21,412 bases of DNA, taken from the NCBI GenBank assembly GCA_900752335.1, contig CAADUZ010000037.1:1-21412 (forward strand), read 5' to 3'. The notes under the pieces are model-generated. The model had not been told where the DNA came from. It made no database searches and worked only from the letters and a program-made list of their open reading frames with translations. This DNA comes from Clostridia bacterium. Its GTDB lineage: Bacteria; Bacillota; Clostridia; TANB77; CAG-508. Both the position numbers and the translations under genes were made by a program. Below are positions 7,838 through 15,075 of this stretch, piece by piece; the stretch's first letter is position 1; each line of letters opens with the position of its first letter.

Positions 7838-8932
7838 TTATAATTCACTTATTTTGTTTTCATTTTTATCTGCATTATCCAAATATTCTTCCTCTTTTTT
7901 TAGAACTCCCTCTAATGCAGTACCTTTATAATATGTAGATATTATAACATTTATTTTTGGTTTTGCAACTATATCTTCAGCATCTTCAAATTCTACGTCT
8001 ACTGGTTCTACTTCTATTTCTTCTACTTCTTGTTTTATTTGCTCTACAAAACTTATTACTGCAGACCTTTCTATTCCTGAAAATACTATAACAAATTTAG
8101 GTCCCATATATCTTACAAATATATATTCGTTTGATAAATTTGTTTTTATTATTTCACAAACTTTTGTTATTATGGTATCTCCAGTTTTTCTGCTTATATC
8201 TTCATTTATTTCTTCTAGATTTGTTATTCTAAACATACACACTGTAGACGTTGTATATTGATCTATTGTTTTTCTTCCTTCTCCATATAAGTATTCCGCA
8301 GTTTTTAATGTGCTATACTTATCATTTCTTACTATGCTTTCTATTATTTTTTGATTTTGTACAGTTTTTAATATTGCTACAATGTTGTTTCTAATAACTT
8401 CAAGCATTGTTGTGTCTACCGTGTCAAACTCGTGTGGCTGATTACCTTCTAAAAGCCAGTATCCAATATATACATTGTCTATATATAATGGGAAGAACAT
8501 TGCACATTTTGCTCTAGCAAATTCCATTTTTTGATATGGAAGCCTCTCGCCCTCTGCTTCTACTGTTACATATTTTGGTATAGAAGTTTGTATACTTTCT
8601 TTAAAGATTTCTTCTGACTGAAGGTCACTTAATGCTTCCCAATGTTTTTGGTCTACATTTGATGCCCTTACTATATATTTTGTTCCATCATATACTACTA
8701 TTGTAGAATATTTTATTTGATATCTTTCAATAATAATATTATTTATTTGTTCTATCTTTTCTTCTACTGATGACGTTTTACTTATTGTGTCCATAAAATC
8801 TTGTAATATGTTTAAATTTGTTACTTTTTGATTTAAATTATTAAAGTTAGCAATTTTTTTGTGTATGGACATATTATATACCATTAGTAATATTATTATA
8901 ACTACTAGTATTAATATTACTGCTATTATCAA
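7838..8932 (-). CDS. membrane protein with GAF-like and degenerate GGDEF domains
   Basis: A 364-aa protein with one N-terminal membrane helix (residues 1-20), a short helical linker, a GAF-like domain (about 50-190, with CAMFFPLYIDNVYIGYWLLEG), and a C-terminal domain shaped like a diguanylate cyclase (about 215-345). The signature loop reads MGPKF (276-280) where an active enzyme has GGDEF/GGEEF, so catalysis is unlikely; it may bind a nucleotide or act structurally. The start is a TTG at 8932, justified by a GGGGGG ribosome binding site seven bases upstream. It begins 30 bases after the CpaE-like gene, and its end reaches the ribosome binding site of ireB, so it belongs to the same operon. 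The ligand is unknown. Confidence 0.7.
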   Translation of the reverse strand: MIIAVILILVVIIILLMVYNMSIHKKIANFNNLNQKVTNLNILQDFMDTISKTSSVEEKIEQINNIIIERYQIKYSTIVVYDGTKYIVRASNVDQKHWEALSDLQSEEIFKESIQTSIPKYVTVEAEGERLPYQKMEFARAKCAMFFPLYIDNVYIGYWLLEGNQPHEFDTVDTTMLEVIRNNIVAILKTVQNQKIIESIVRNDKYSTLKTAEYLYGEGRKTIDQYTTSTVCMFRITNLEEINEDISRKTGDTIITKVCEIIKTNLSNEYIFVRYMGPKFVIVFSGIERSAVISFVEQIKQEVEEIEVEPVDVEFEDAEDIVAKPKINVIISTYYKGTALEGVLKKEEEYLDNADKNENKISEL

Positions 8933-8962
8933 AAGATATCCCCCCTTTTGTTTCTTTATATT

Positions 8963-11299
8963 TTAATATCTATTTTTCATTTTGTTTAATGTTTCATTCA
9001 TATTACTTGAAAAACTATTATTAGTTTGGTTATATGTATTAAACTTATTTGCTGGTCTGTCATTACTTAACAATGGGTACATCATGTTTGTTAATGTTTC
9101 TAAACTTGCAATTAACGTTTTTGGGTATCCTTTTGTTGAAATTTCACAATTTACTAATCCGTCTAAATATCTTGAATATGCTTCTTGGTCAAATGGAATA
9201 CTGCAAAATTTCACATTGTCTTTATCGAAAAGTTCTGTCATGTAAGACATTGATGGGTCATTATATGATGACATGCCTCCGATAATTACTCTTTCTGTTA
9301 TGCTTCTTACTCTTAAAACTTTATTTAATACTATTCTTAATTTGCTTGGCTCTAGTATATTTTTTGACTTTAAGTTTCTTAAAAATGCTGTTAATGGTTG
9401 AATTGTTAATATATCAAAGCTTTGCACTAAATATATTTCTTGTGCACAGTCAAAATATGCATAATTTGTTTCATAATCGCAGTCCATTATTACTAATGAA
9501 TAATTTTTTGTTAGTGTTGTAAGTATATTTTGATAATCATTAAAATCCACATTTCTATCTGGAAGAGTTGTAAATACTGTTAAGTTTTTATTTACTTCTA
9601 TTCCTTTTGCAATTCCATTTTGTAAATTATCTACACATGTAAATGCAATTTTTCTTAATTCTTCGTCATTTTGAGTATATATATAATATGAATTTTTATT
9701 TTGTGTTAAGTCTAGTATCGCTGTTTTTATGCCTTTTTTAGATAAAAGCTCTGCTGTACTATTTACTAAAAATGAAGTTCCGTTTTTTGAAGTTCCTACA
9801 AATGCAATTAATTTGTTTGACATACTCAATAAACTTTTTAAATTAGAGTTATCTCTTTGTTCATATCCTCTTGTAGGTTCAATATCTCTAACATTTTCGG
9901 CTTCTCTATCATTTCCTAAATTAAATAAATCAACGTCTTCATTTTCTTGATTAGGTGCACTTAAAGGTGTGCTTGCAGTAGTAGTTTCTTCTTCGTCTTC
10001 TAAACCTGGTAATATAAGCTCTCCTGATGGAGCTTCATTACTTTCTTCATTTCCTAAATTAAATAAATCAACGTCATTTTCTTCTTCCACATTTTCTGTA
10101 GTTTCTTCAACTGGTTGAACCTTCTTTGGTCTGCCTCTTCCACGTTTAGGAGCATTATTTTGCTCTTCTGTTTCGCTTGCAGGTTGTACTTTTCTTGGTC
10201 TACCTCTTCTTTTCTTTTGAGGTTCTTCCGCTATATCAGTTTCTACAGACTGTAATATATCTTCAATTTCTGATTGGTTTAATTCCTCTTGTGTTTTTTG
10301 TGGTTCTATTGTTTTTGGACTATTATCTACTGTTTGAGCATGATTTAAGCTATTAGTCATATTTGTTATAGGTGTAGCAGCACTATCTGTTCTTGTGTAT
10401 TCCACATTTTCTTGTTTCTTTATTCCAGCTACTCTTGGAATAACTACAGGTTTTGTTAATTCAGATTTTCCTATATTTCTTTCCAAAATATCTGGCTTTG
10501 CACTAGCTTCTGCTACATTCTTTTTCTTTCTATTTTGATAATCTTGGTTTGGAACATATTTATCTTTTCTTTGTCTGCCTTGGCTAATACTTGGTGTTAC
10601 AGTTCCAAATGTAATAAGTTCCTGATATTTTTGAGACTCTGCTTCAAGTACGGCTTTTACGTTTAAAGGTAAAAACTTGCAAATTACTCGTAATTGAGCA
10701 TCTGTATATTGTTCTGCTATATTATCAAAACTTTTTACATATTCTTCTTCATTTTTTCCAAGCCTTTTGTAATGTGCTAAAATGTTTTGGATTTCTACCT
10801 CGTTTACGTCGCCTTCGCTTTCTGCCTTATATTCAACGTCATCTGCTTCTATTCTATAATAAATTTTAGCATCTTTTTTACTACGTGGTTTATTTATTAA
10901 CTCACATACTTTTGATATAGTTCTATCTTGTCCAAGTAACGCACTATATATTCCTATTCCAAATAGTTTTACTAATATATTCTCTGATTTCGTTCTTCTA
11001 TCTGCACAAATTAAAATTATTGGAATATCTTGCCCGTCACTTGTTGTAGCCTCGTCACTTATATTGTCTAATCTTTCAAATATAAATTTATCTATTACAC
11101 CATAATTATTATTTGCAAATGGTTCTACGTCTTCGCTTATAACTATTCTGTCATAAGTTTTATCTTTTTGTAATTCTCTCGTGATTGCATCAAAGTAATA
11201 CACATTTTTACTTGATATAATCTCTTTGTATTCTTGCTGATATTTCTTAATAATTGATTCAGAAATACTTTCATTATTAACGGCAAACAATACCTTCAT
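8963..11299 (-). CDS. CpaE/TadZ-like protein with receiver-like N-terminus, AT-hook-like linker and degenerate SIMIBI ATPase domain
   Basis: A 778-aa protein. Residues about 1-145 look like an atypical receiver domain. Residues 145-240 form a helical charged segment. A long low-complexity linker (about 245-485) contains two AT-hook-like motifs with a GRP core, RRGRPRK (GRP at 366-368) and RGRGRPKK (GRP at 389-391), and an exact repeat DVDLFNLGN (409-417 and 455-463). Residues about 490-765 are a ParA/MinD/CpaE-like domain: IAFVGTSKNGTSF (502-510) sits at the Walker A position but lacks the GK[ST] lysine, and YSLVIMDCDYE resembles Walker B. CpaE/TadZ proteins localise tad pili, but no other tad genes are here. 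Three bases separate it from the upstream pilin-like gene. ATP binding is doubtful. Confidence 0.7.
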   Translation of the reverse strand: MKVLFAVNNESISESIIKKYQQEYKEIISSKNVYYFDAITRELQKDKTYDRIVISEDVEPFANNNYGVIDKFIFERLDNISDEATTSDGQDIPIILICADRRTKSENILVKLFGIGIYSALLGQDRTISKVCELINKPRSKKDAKIYYRIEADDVEYKAESEGDVNEVEIQNILAHYKRLGKNEEEYVKSFDNIAEQYTDAQLRVICKFLPLNVKAVLEAESQKYQELITFGTVTPSISQGRQRKDKYVPNQDYQNRKKKNVAEASAKPDILERNIGKSELTKPVVIPRVAGIKKQENVEYTRTDSAATPITNMTNSLNHAQTVDNSPKTIEPQKTQEELNQSEIEDILQSVETDIAEEPQKKRRGRPRKVQPASETEEQNNAPKRGRGRPKKVQPVEETTENVEEENDVDLFNLGNEESNEAPSGELILPGLEDEEETTTASTPLSAPNQENEDVDLFNLGNDREAENVRDIEPTRGYEQRDNSNLKSLLSMSNKLIAFVGTSKNGTSFLVNSTAELLSKKGIKTAILDLTQNKNSYYIYTQNDEELRKIAFTCVDNLQNGIAKGIEVNKNLTVFTTLPDRNVDFNDYQNILTTLTKNYSLVIMDCDYETNYAYFDCAQEIYLVQSFDILTIQPLTAFLRNLKSKNILEPSKLRIVLNKVLRVRSITERVIIGGMSSYNDPSMSYMTELFDKDNVKFCSIPFDQEAYSRYLDGLVNCEISTKGYPKTLIASLETLTNMMYPLLSNDRPANKFNTYNQTNNSFSSNMNETLNKMKNRY

Positions 11300-11302
11300 T
11301 AG

Positions 11303-11728
11303 CTAACCCCTCCAGCCTTTTACAACTATTGCAAACACCAATGGTAAAACTTGGCATATTACCATTACTGTTATAATTCCTATCATAGCTCCAAAGCCTT
11401 TATCTCTAACGTCTAGTTTTCTTATTCCTATTATGTACCTATACAAACTAGTTATTGCTATTCCTACAAATCCAAATGGTATACTGTATAGTCTAATTAT
11501 ATTTAAAATGTATGCAACTAAACCATAAGTATTATCTCCATAAGAATCTTGATAATCTTGCAAGGTTTCTAGTTCTCTATCTTTTATTTGCACTAAATTT
11601 ACCGTTGCATCATTTTTTAAATCTGCTGTATTTGTTGTAACGTTAGTATCTGTAGCATATATTGAAGTTGCAAATAATCCTAAAGTAAGCATTACTATCA
11701 TAATTATTGCTGCTATTTTTTTCTTCAT
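11303..11728 (-). CDS. secreted two-TM pilin-like membrane protein (TrbC/VirB2-like architecture)
   Basis: A 141-aa protein with a clear signal peptide (KKK, hydrophobic core, likely cleavage after SIYA around residue 25), a polar segment of about 45 residues, then two membrane helices (about 71-95 and 110-135) joined by a basic loop RYIIGIRKLDVRDKG. A signal peptide plus two helices with a short charged loop is the architecture of VirB2/TrbC-type pilins, but I see no decisive motif, so the family is an inference. It is the first gene of the operon, with a promoter about 65 bases upstream and an AGGAGG ribosome binding site twelve bases before the ATG. It stops three bases before the CpaE-like gene, so the two products probably act together. 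Confidence 0.6.
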   Translation of the reverse strand: MKKKIAAIIMIVMLTLGLFATSIYATDTNVTTNTADLKNDATVNLVQIKDRELETLQDYQDSYGDNTYGLVAYILNIIRLYSIPFGFVGIAITSLYRYIIGIRKLDVRDKGFGAMIGIITVMVICQVLPLVFAIVVKGWRG

Positions 11729-11784
11729 TATTTAGTATTTCCTCCTTAATTTTCAAATATTTTATATATTGTTTTTTCTTGTTT

Positions 11785-11813
11785 ATAATATAATACAATA
11801 GCAAAAATATCAA
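11785..11813 (-). promoter_or_regulatory. promoter of the six-gene pilin-like/CpaE-like/ireB operon
   Basis: On the minus strand TTGATA (11808-11813), 17-base spacer, TATTAT (11785-11790). It would drive all genes from 11728 down to the terminator at 6694-6725, since no internal gap exceeds about 55 bases and no hairpin is seen between them. Confidence 0.65.
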
Positions 11814-11829
11814 TAGAAAATGTATATTT

Positions 11830-12720
11830 TTATAAATAATAATTTACCCAGTTTGAATAGATTTTATCGCCATTTTCTTTCCAACTAAACACAGGTCCTT
11901 CCTCTGGATTATTATCTAAATAATAATTCTCTGGCATTTCTATTTTTAAACCTTTAGATAAATCCCTTTTATATTCTTTATCTAATGTATCTACTGCATA
12001 TTCCAAGTGTCCTGTAACAAATAACTGATTTTTTTCTTTATTCTCTACTATAAATACACCTGCTTTATCAGACTCTGAAACAATTTCTAGCTCTGGTACT
12101 TTTTCTATATCTTCTTTATATACTGTTGTATGTCTTGAATGTGGCGCTTTAAATCCATCATGAAATCCAAATAAAATTTTTGAATTTTTATCATCTATTT
12201 TATGTTCAAATATTCCAAACATTTTATTTGGTATTAAATGTTTGTTAATTCCATAATGGTAGTATAAGCCTGCCTGTGCACCCCAACATATATGTAGTGT
12301 TGATTTTGCATGCTCTTCTGACCAGTTCATTATTTTAGTAAGCTCGTCCCAATAATCTACCTCTTCAAAAGCCATTTGCTCTACTGGTGCACCAGTTATA
12401 ATTAAACCATCAAAGTATTTATTTTTTATCTCTTCAAAAGTAGAATAAAATCTTTCCATATGTTCTGGTGCAGTTGTTTTACTCTTGTATGACGTAACAT
12501 TTACAAATGTTATCTTAATACTTCTCCCTGAAGTAGATAATTTTCTTAATAATTGTAATTCAGTATCTTCCTTTAGAGGCATCAAATTTAATATTGCAAC
12601 CTCTAAAATTTTGTTTTCTCCTTCGAAATAATTTTTGTTTTCTAGTTCTTCTAGAATTTGTATTTTTTCCCTTCTCAAAATTTCGTTTACAGGTAAACCT
12701 GCTTTTGTGTATATTGGCAT
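11830..12720 (-). CDS. metA: homoserine O-acetyltransferase (MetA family)
   Basis: MetA acylates homoserine, the first committed step of methionine synthesis. From the ATG at 12720 the protein is 296 aa and starts with the family's MPI. Visible are the catalytic Cys145 in HICWGAQAG and the His238/Glu240 pair in FVTGHLEYA. The specificity position is Glu114 in TGAPVEQM; the equivalent of Escherichia coli residue 111 is Gly in succinyl-CoA users and Glu in Bacillus-type acetyl-CoA users, so acetyl-CoA is predicted as donor. An in-frame ATG at 12735 exists, but the homology start is better; the ribosome binding site (GGTGAT) is weak for either. The gene is monocistronic with its own promoter. 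No SAM riboswitch fits in the roughly 50-base leader. Confidence 0.93.
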   Translation of the reverse strand: MPIYTKAGLPVNEILRREKIQILEELENKNYFEGENKILEVAILNLMPLKEDTELQLLRKLSTSGRSIKITFVNVTSYKSKTTAPEHMERFYSTFEEIKNKYFDGLIITGAPVEQMAFEEVDYWDELTKIMNWSEEHAKSTLHICWGAQAGLYYHYGINKHLIPNKMFGIFEHKIDDKNSKILFGFHDGFKAPHSRHTTVYKEDIEKVPELEIVSESDKAGVFIVENKEKNQLFVTGHLEYAVDTLDKEYKRDLSKGLKIEMPENYYLDNNPEEGPVFSWKENGDKIYSNWVNYYL

Positions 12721-12746
12721 ATTTATCACCATCATAAAATTGTACC

Positions 12747-12770
12747 AAAAGCATATAATTATATACTTTT
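12747..12770 (-). promoter_or_regulatory. inverted repeat at the start of the metA transcript
   Basis: A 24-base dyad (11 Watson-Crick pairs and one G-T pair around a perfect ATATAATTATAT core) lying 8 bases downstream of the metA -10 box, so it includes or directly follows the transcription start. It could be an operator for a dimeric repressor or a 5' mRNA stabilising hairpin. The core is all A/T, so chance is a real alternative. Confidence 0.4.
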
Positions 12771-12778
12771 ACTAAAAT

Positions 12779-12807
12779 ATTGTACCATTTGTATTAAAAT
12801 AAATCAA
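12779..12807 (-). promoter_or_regulatory. metA promoter
   Basis: On the minus strand TTGATT (12802-12807), 17-base spacer, TACAAT (12779-12784), about 60 bases before the metA ATG. Confidence 0.65.
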
Positions 12808-12869
12808 GGAAATTTTAAATATTTTTATCTTATTTTTTATTTTGTTTCATGCTAAAATTTTAAAAATTT

Positions 12870-12906
12870 AACCGAGAATAAAAAGTAGAACTTTCTATTC
12901 TCGGTT
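12870..12906 (-). terminator. terminator after the DUF1385 gene
   Basis: AACCGAGAATA (12870-12880) pairs perfectly with TATTCTCGGTT (12896-12906); an inner AAAG/CTTT pairing extends the stem. On the minus strand it is followed by AAATTTTTAAAATTTT. It lies 53 bases after the DUF1385 stop codon and upstream of the metA promoter. Confidence 0.75.
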
Positions 12907-12959
12907 AGTCATCAGTTGCTGACTTTTTGAGAGATTTCCATCGGTAGACATTATCACAA

Positions 12960-13727
12960 TTACATTATGATAATACACCTACCACCTATCATTTCGTCCA
13001 TTTTTTCGCCAAAGTCATCTTCTGCTTCTTGCAAAGCTTCAATTCCTTTAATGGCTACTTCCAATTCTTGGTCTGTTGGCTTGTTTGTAATAAAAACTTG
13101 TAGGTATTTTCCTATCGATTTTCTGCTAACTAATATTCCTATTAGTAGCGAAATAACCATCTCCACAATATAGAGTTTCAAATCAACGAAACCCGCAGTA
13201 AAGAAAGTTATTGAAAGTGGTAGAAAAAAGCCCAGTCTTCTGAAAACCATTCTGCTGCCACAGTTTTCTTGAAACCTAGATGCCTTCCGAATTTCCTCTA
13301 GAGTTGGCACTCTTTTGTATTTCAGATATGCATCTATTGCCATGTGTTCTGCCGCATGGTATCTTCCCAAACTTTTGCACTTACCAAATTTAATCTGGTA
13401 GCTTGTATATGTAATTTCGAGAAGATCTTTTAACACAATTACTGCCATATAGACTGCTGCAAATATTGTGTTAAAATTCAGAGTAAACACAGCCAGTACT
13501 ACCATGGTAATGCCGATAGCCAACACGAGTCTTAAGTCGAGTGGTTTAATCCCATTGGCATATCTTGCTGGAATAAATCCAAAAAATAGTTCCAATGGAC
13601 TTCTTAACCTTACTATTGGCTTTTTGTGATAAGTGGTTTCTACTTCGATGGGAATAATGCAAGACCGGAATATTATTCCGTTTTGCATTGACATTCCTTC
13701 AACGTCGTACCTTATGTTGTTTTCCAT
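12960..13727 (-). CDS. DUF1385 family membrane protein (YqhQ-like)
   Basis: A 255-aa protein with several membrane helices (about 66-100 and 163-200). The hallmark is GRYHAAEHMAIDAY (residues 121-134), matching the family motif YHGAEHK, where His and Glu may bind a metal, followed by a family-like EEIRKASRFQENCGSRMVF region. The molecular function of DUF1385/YqhQ is unknown. An AAAGGAG ribosome binding site and its own promoter precede the ATG, and a terminator follows, so it is monocistronic. Base composition is odd: codons such as CTC, CTG, GGC, ACC, GTG and CGG are common, whereas the neighbours use almost only A/T-ending codons. This suggests acquisition from another organism. The C-terminal tail ends in GGRCIIIM, of unknown meaning. 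Confidence 0.82.
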   Translation of the reverse strand: MENNIRYDVEGMSMQNGIIFRSCIIPIEVETTYHKKPIVRLRSPLELFFGFIPARYANGIKPLDLRLVLAIGITMVVLAVFTLNFNTIFAAVYMAVIVLKDLLEITYTSYQIKFGKCKSLGRYHAAEHMAIDAYLKYKRVPTLEEIRKASRFQENCGSRMVFRRLGFFLPLSITFFTAGFVDLKLYIVEMVISLLIGILVSRKSIGKYLQVFITNKPTDQELEVAIKGIEALQEAEDDFGEKMDEMIGGRCIIIM

Positions 13728-13757
13728 TTTATCTCTCCTTTACAGGTTGATTTTATT

Positions 13758-13786
13758 ATTATACCATATTTTTACATTCTTTTCAA
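13758..13786 (-). promoter_or_regulatory. promoter of the DUF1385 gene
   Basis: On the minus strand TTGAAA (13781-13786), 17-base spacer, perfect TATAAT (13758-13763), about 30 bases before the start codon. Confidence 0.75.
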
Positions 13787-13811
13787 ATTTTTTAGTTACT
13801 TTAAGCTAAAA

Positions 13812-13827
13812 AACAACCCTCCTTGTT
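13812..13827 (-). terminator. weak terminator after tRNA-Leu
   Basis: AACAA (13812-13816) and TTGTT (13823-13827) form a short stem with a 6-base loop; on the minus strand TTTTAGC follows. The stem is only 5 bp. An alternative pairing of TTGTTA with TAACAA slightly upstream is also possible. No other terminator is visible after the tRNA. Confidence 0.35.
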
Positions 13828-13883
13828 AAACTTTTTTATCTAACAATTTGGGTTCACTTCAAGCACTTCATAGCTTTTGTTAG

Positions 13884-13966
13884 TGGTACCGATGGTGGGA
13901 CTCGAACCCACATGGTTTCCCGCCAGATTTTGAGTCTGGTGCGTCTGCCAGTTCCGCCACATCGGC
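13884..13966 (-). tRNA. tRNA-Leu (anticodon CAA)
   Basis: A class II tRNA of 83 nt with encoded CCA. Acceptor GCCGATG pairs with CATCGGT, the anticodon stem is CCAGA/TCTGG with loop CTCAAAA (anticodon 13930-13932, CAA, reading TTG), a variable arm GCGGGAAACCATGT follows, and the T arm is GTGGG-TTCGAGT-CCCAC. It starts only 22 bases from the end of the ppaC terminator, so its promoter, if any, must overlap that hairpin; a TATAAT at 13978-13983 is present, but no well-spaced -35 box is seen. Confidence 0.95.
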
Positions 13967-13988
13967 AAATTTACTTTATTATATTAAC

Positions 13989-14028
13989 AAAAAATGAACT
14001 AAATTTCAAGTATTTAGTTCATTTTTTT
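13989..14028 (-). terminator. terminator of ppaC
   Basis: AAAAAATGAACTAAAT (13989-14004) is the inverted repeat of ATTTAGTTCATTTTTT (14012-14027) around a 7-base loop. T-tracts occur on both sides, so it can stop transcription in either direction. It lies 24 bases after the ppaC stop. Confidence 0.8.
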
Positions 14029-14051
14029 ATTAATTTTATATATTATTTTAA

Positions 14052-14975
14052 CTATTTTATTGCATCTAATATTTTTGGTAATACTTGTTTCTTTCTTGAA
14101 ACGACACCATTTAGTATTGCTATATTGTTGCATAGTTTTGTTTCATATGCTTTTTCAAAAATATCTCTTCTATTACCTAGAACAATTACTTTTGAAGATG
14201 CTTCTAATATATCTGTTACCATGAATATATAGCAGTCTAAATTGTTTAATAATATTTCGTTTTCTATTGCACGTTCTAAATCTTTTTGATTTTTTAATAC
14301 ACTATCAACGTCTGCACTGTTTATTTGTGAAATTACAAACTTAATTCCGTTCTTTTCAAATGGTTTTGAGTCTGTGTTTATTATTTCTTCTGAAGTATAT
14401 CCATCTAAATTTGTACCTGCTTTTAACATATTTAGACCATACTCATACATGCCAAGACCTGCAATACTTGATAATCTACTTGCTACAAGTTTATCTTGCT
14501 CTGTACATGTTGGTGATTTAAATAATAGTGTGTCCGATACAATGGCACTAAGCATTAATCCTGCCATTTCTGGTTTTATTGCAATATCATTTTGTTTATA
14601 TAGTTTATATAAAATTGTTGAAGTACAACCTACTGGCTCAACCATACAGAATACTGGGTTTGTTGTTTGTAAGTTTAATCTGTGGTGGTCTACTATCATT
14701 TTAATGTTTGCATTTTCGATACCTTCAGCACTTTGTGTAAACTCGTTTGAGTCAACCATTATTACGTTACTATTTTCATCAACTTTTTCTAATAGCTCTG
14801 GTACTTTTACTCCAAATGTTTTTAATGCAAATTCTGTTTCTCTGTTTACATTTCCTAATCTAAAGCTTTCTGAATAATCTCCCATATCTGATTGCAAATT
14901 AGCCATAGCTATTGCTGAAGCTATAGAGTCTGTATCAGGTTTTTTATGACCAAAAACAAAATTCATTTTATCCAT
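14052..14975 (-). CDS. ppaC: manganese-dependent inorganic pyrophosphatase (family II, DHH)
   Basis: A 307-aa cytoplasmic family II pyrophosphatase that hydrolyses pyrophosphate from biosynthetic reactions. Motifs are in order: FGHKKPDTDS (metal ligands His and Asp near the N-terminus), VDSNE, VDHHR (DHH), SDTLLFKSP, and the C-terminal substrate-binding SRKKQ. Length matches the standard two-domain DHH-DHHA2 form without regulatory CBS insertions. The ATG at 14975 has GGGGG eight bases upstream; an ATG three codons on is possible but worse spaced. It is monocistronic with a near-consensus promoter and a strong terminator. Confidence 0.95.
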   Translation of the reverse strand: MDKMNFVFGHKKPDTDSIASAIAMANLQSDMGDYSESFRLGNVNRETEFALKTFGVKVPELLEKVDENSNVIMVDSNEFTQSAEGIENANIKMIVDHHRLNLQTTNPVFCMVEPVGCTSTILYKLYKQNDIAIKPEMAGLMLSAIVSDTLLFKSPTCTEQDKLVASRLSSIAGLGMYEYGLNMLKAGTNLDGYTSEEIINTDSKPFEKNGIKFVISQINSADVDSVLKNQKDLERAIENEILLNNLDCYIFMVTDILEASSKVIVLGNRRDIFEKAYETKLCNNIAILNGVVSRKKQVLPKILDAIK

Positions 14976-15025
14976 TTATTTTACCCCCGTTTTTTACTAT
15001 ATTTTTCTCTTTCACTGACTTATAT

Positions 15026-15054
15026 ATTATATCATAAATTGGTAAAATAGTCAA
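15026..15054 (-). promoter_or_regulatory. ppaC promoter
   Basis: On the minus strand TTGACT (15049-15054), 17-base spacer, perfect TATAAT (15026-15031), about 50 bases before the ppaC ATG. It begins 22 bases beyond the stop of the upstream cohesin/cadherin-like gene, and no terminator is seen between them. Confidence 0.85.
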
Positions 15055-15075
15055 CATTTGGATATTTATGTTAAT

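Noticed and set aside
7838..7848. IreB starting at 7848 with eight more residues
   Set aside because: The full AAGGAGGT site lies downstream of that start and fits the ATG at 7824; the added residues do not match the family.
12560..12754. Minus-strand 64-aa reading frame overlapping the start of metA
   Set aside because: Out-of-frame shadow of metA; composition and overlap give no support.
12907..12924. Second terminator or riboswitch near the DUF1385 stop
   Set aside because: The stem is only five base pairs with an 8-base loop, and no conserved aptamer pattern is visible.
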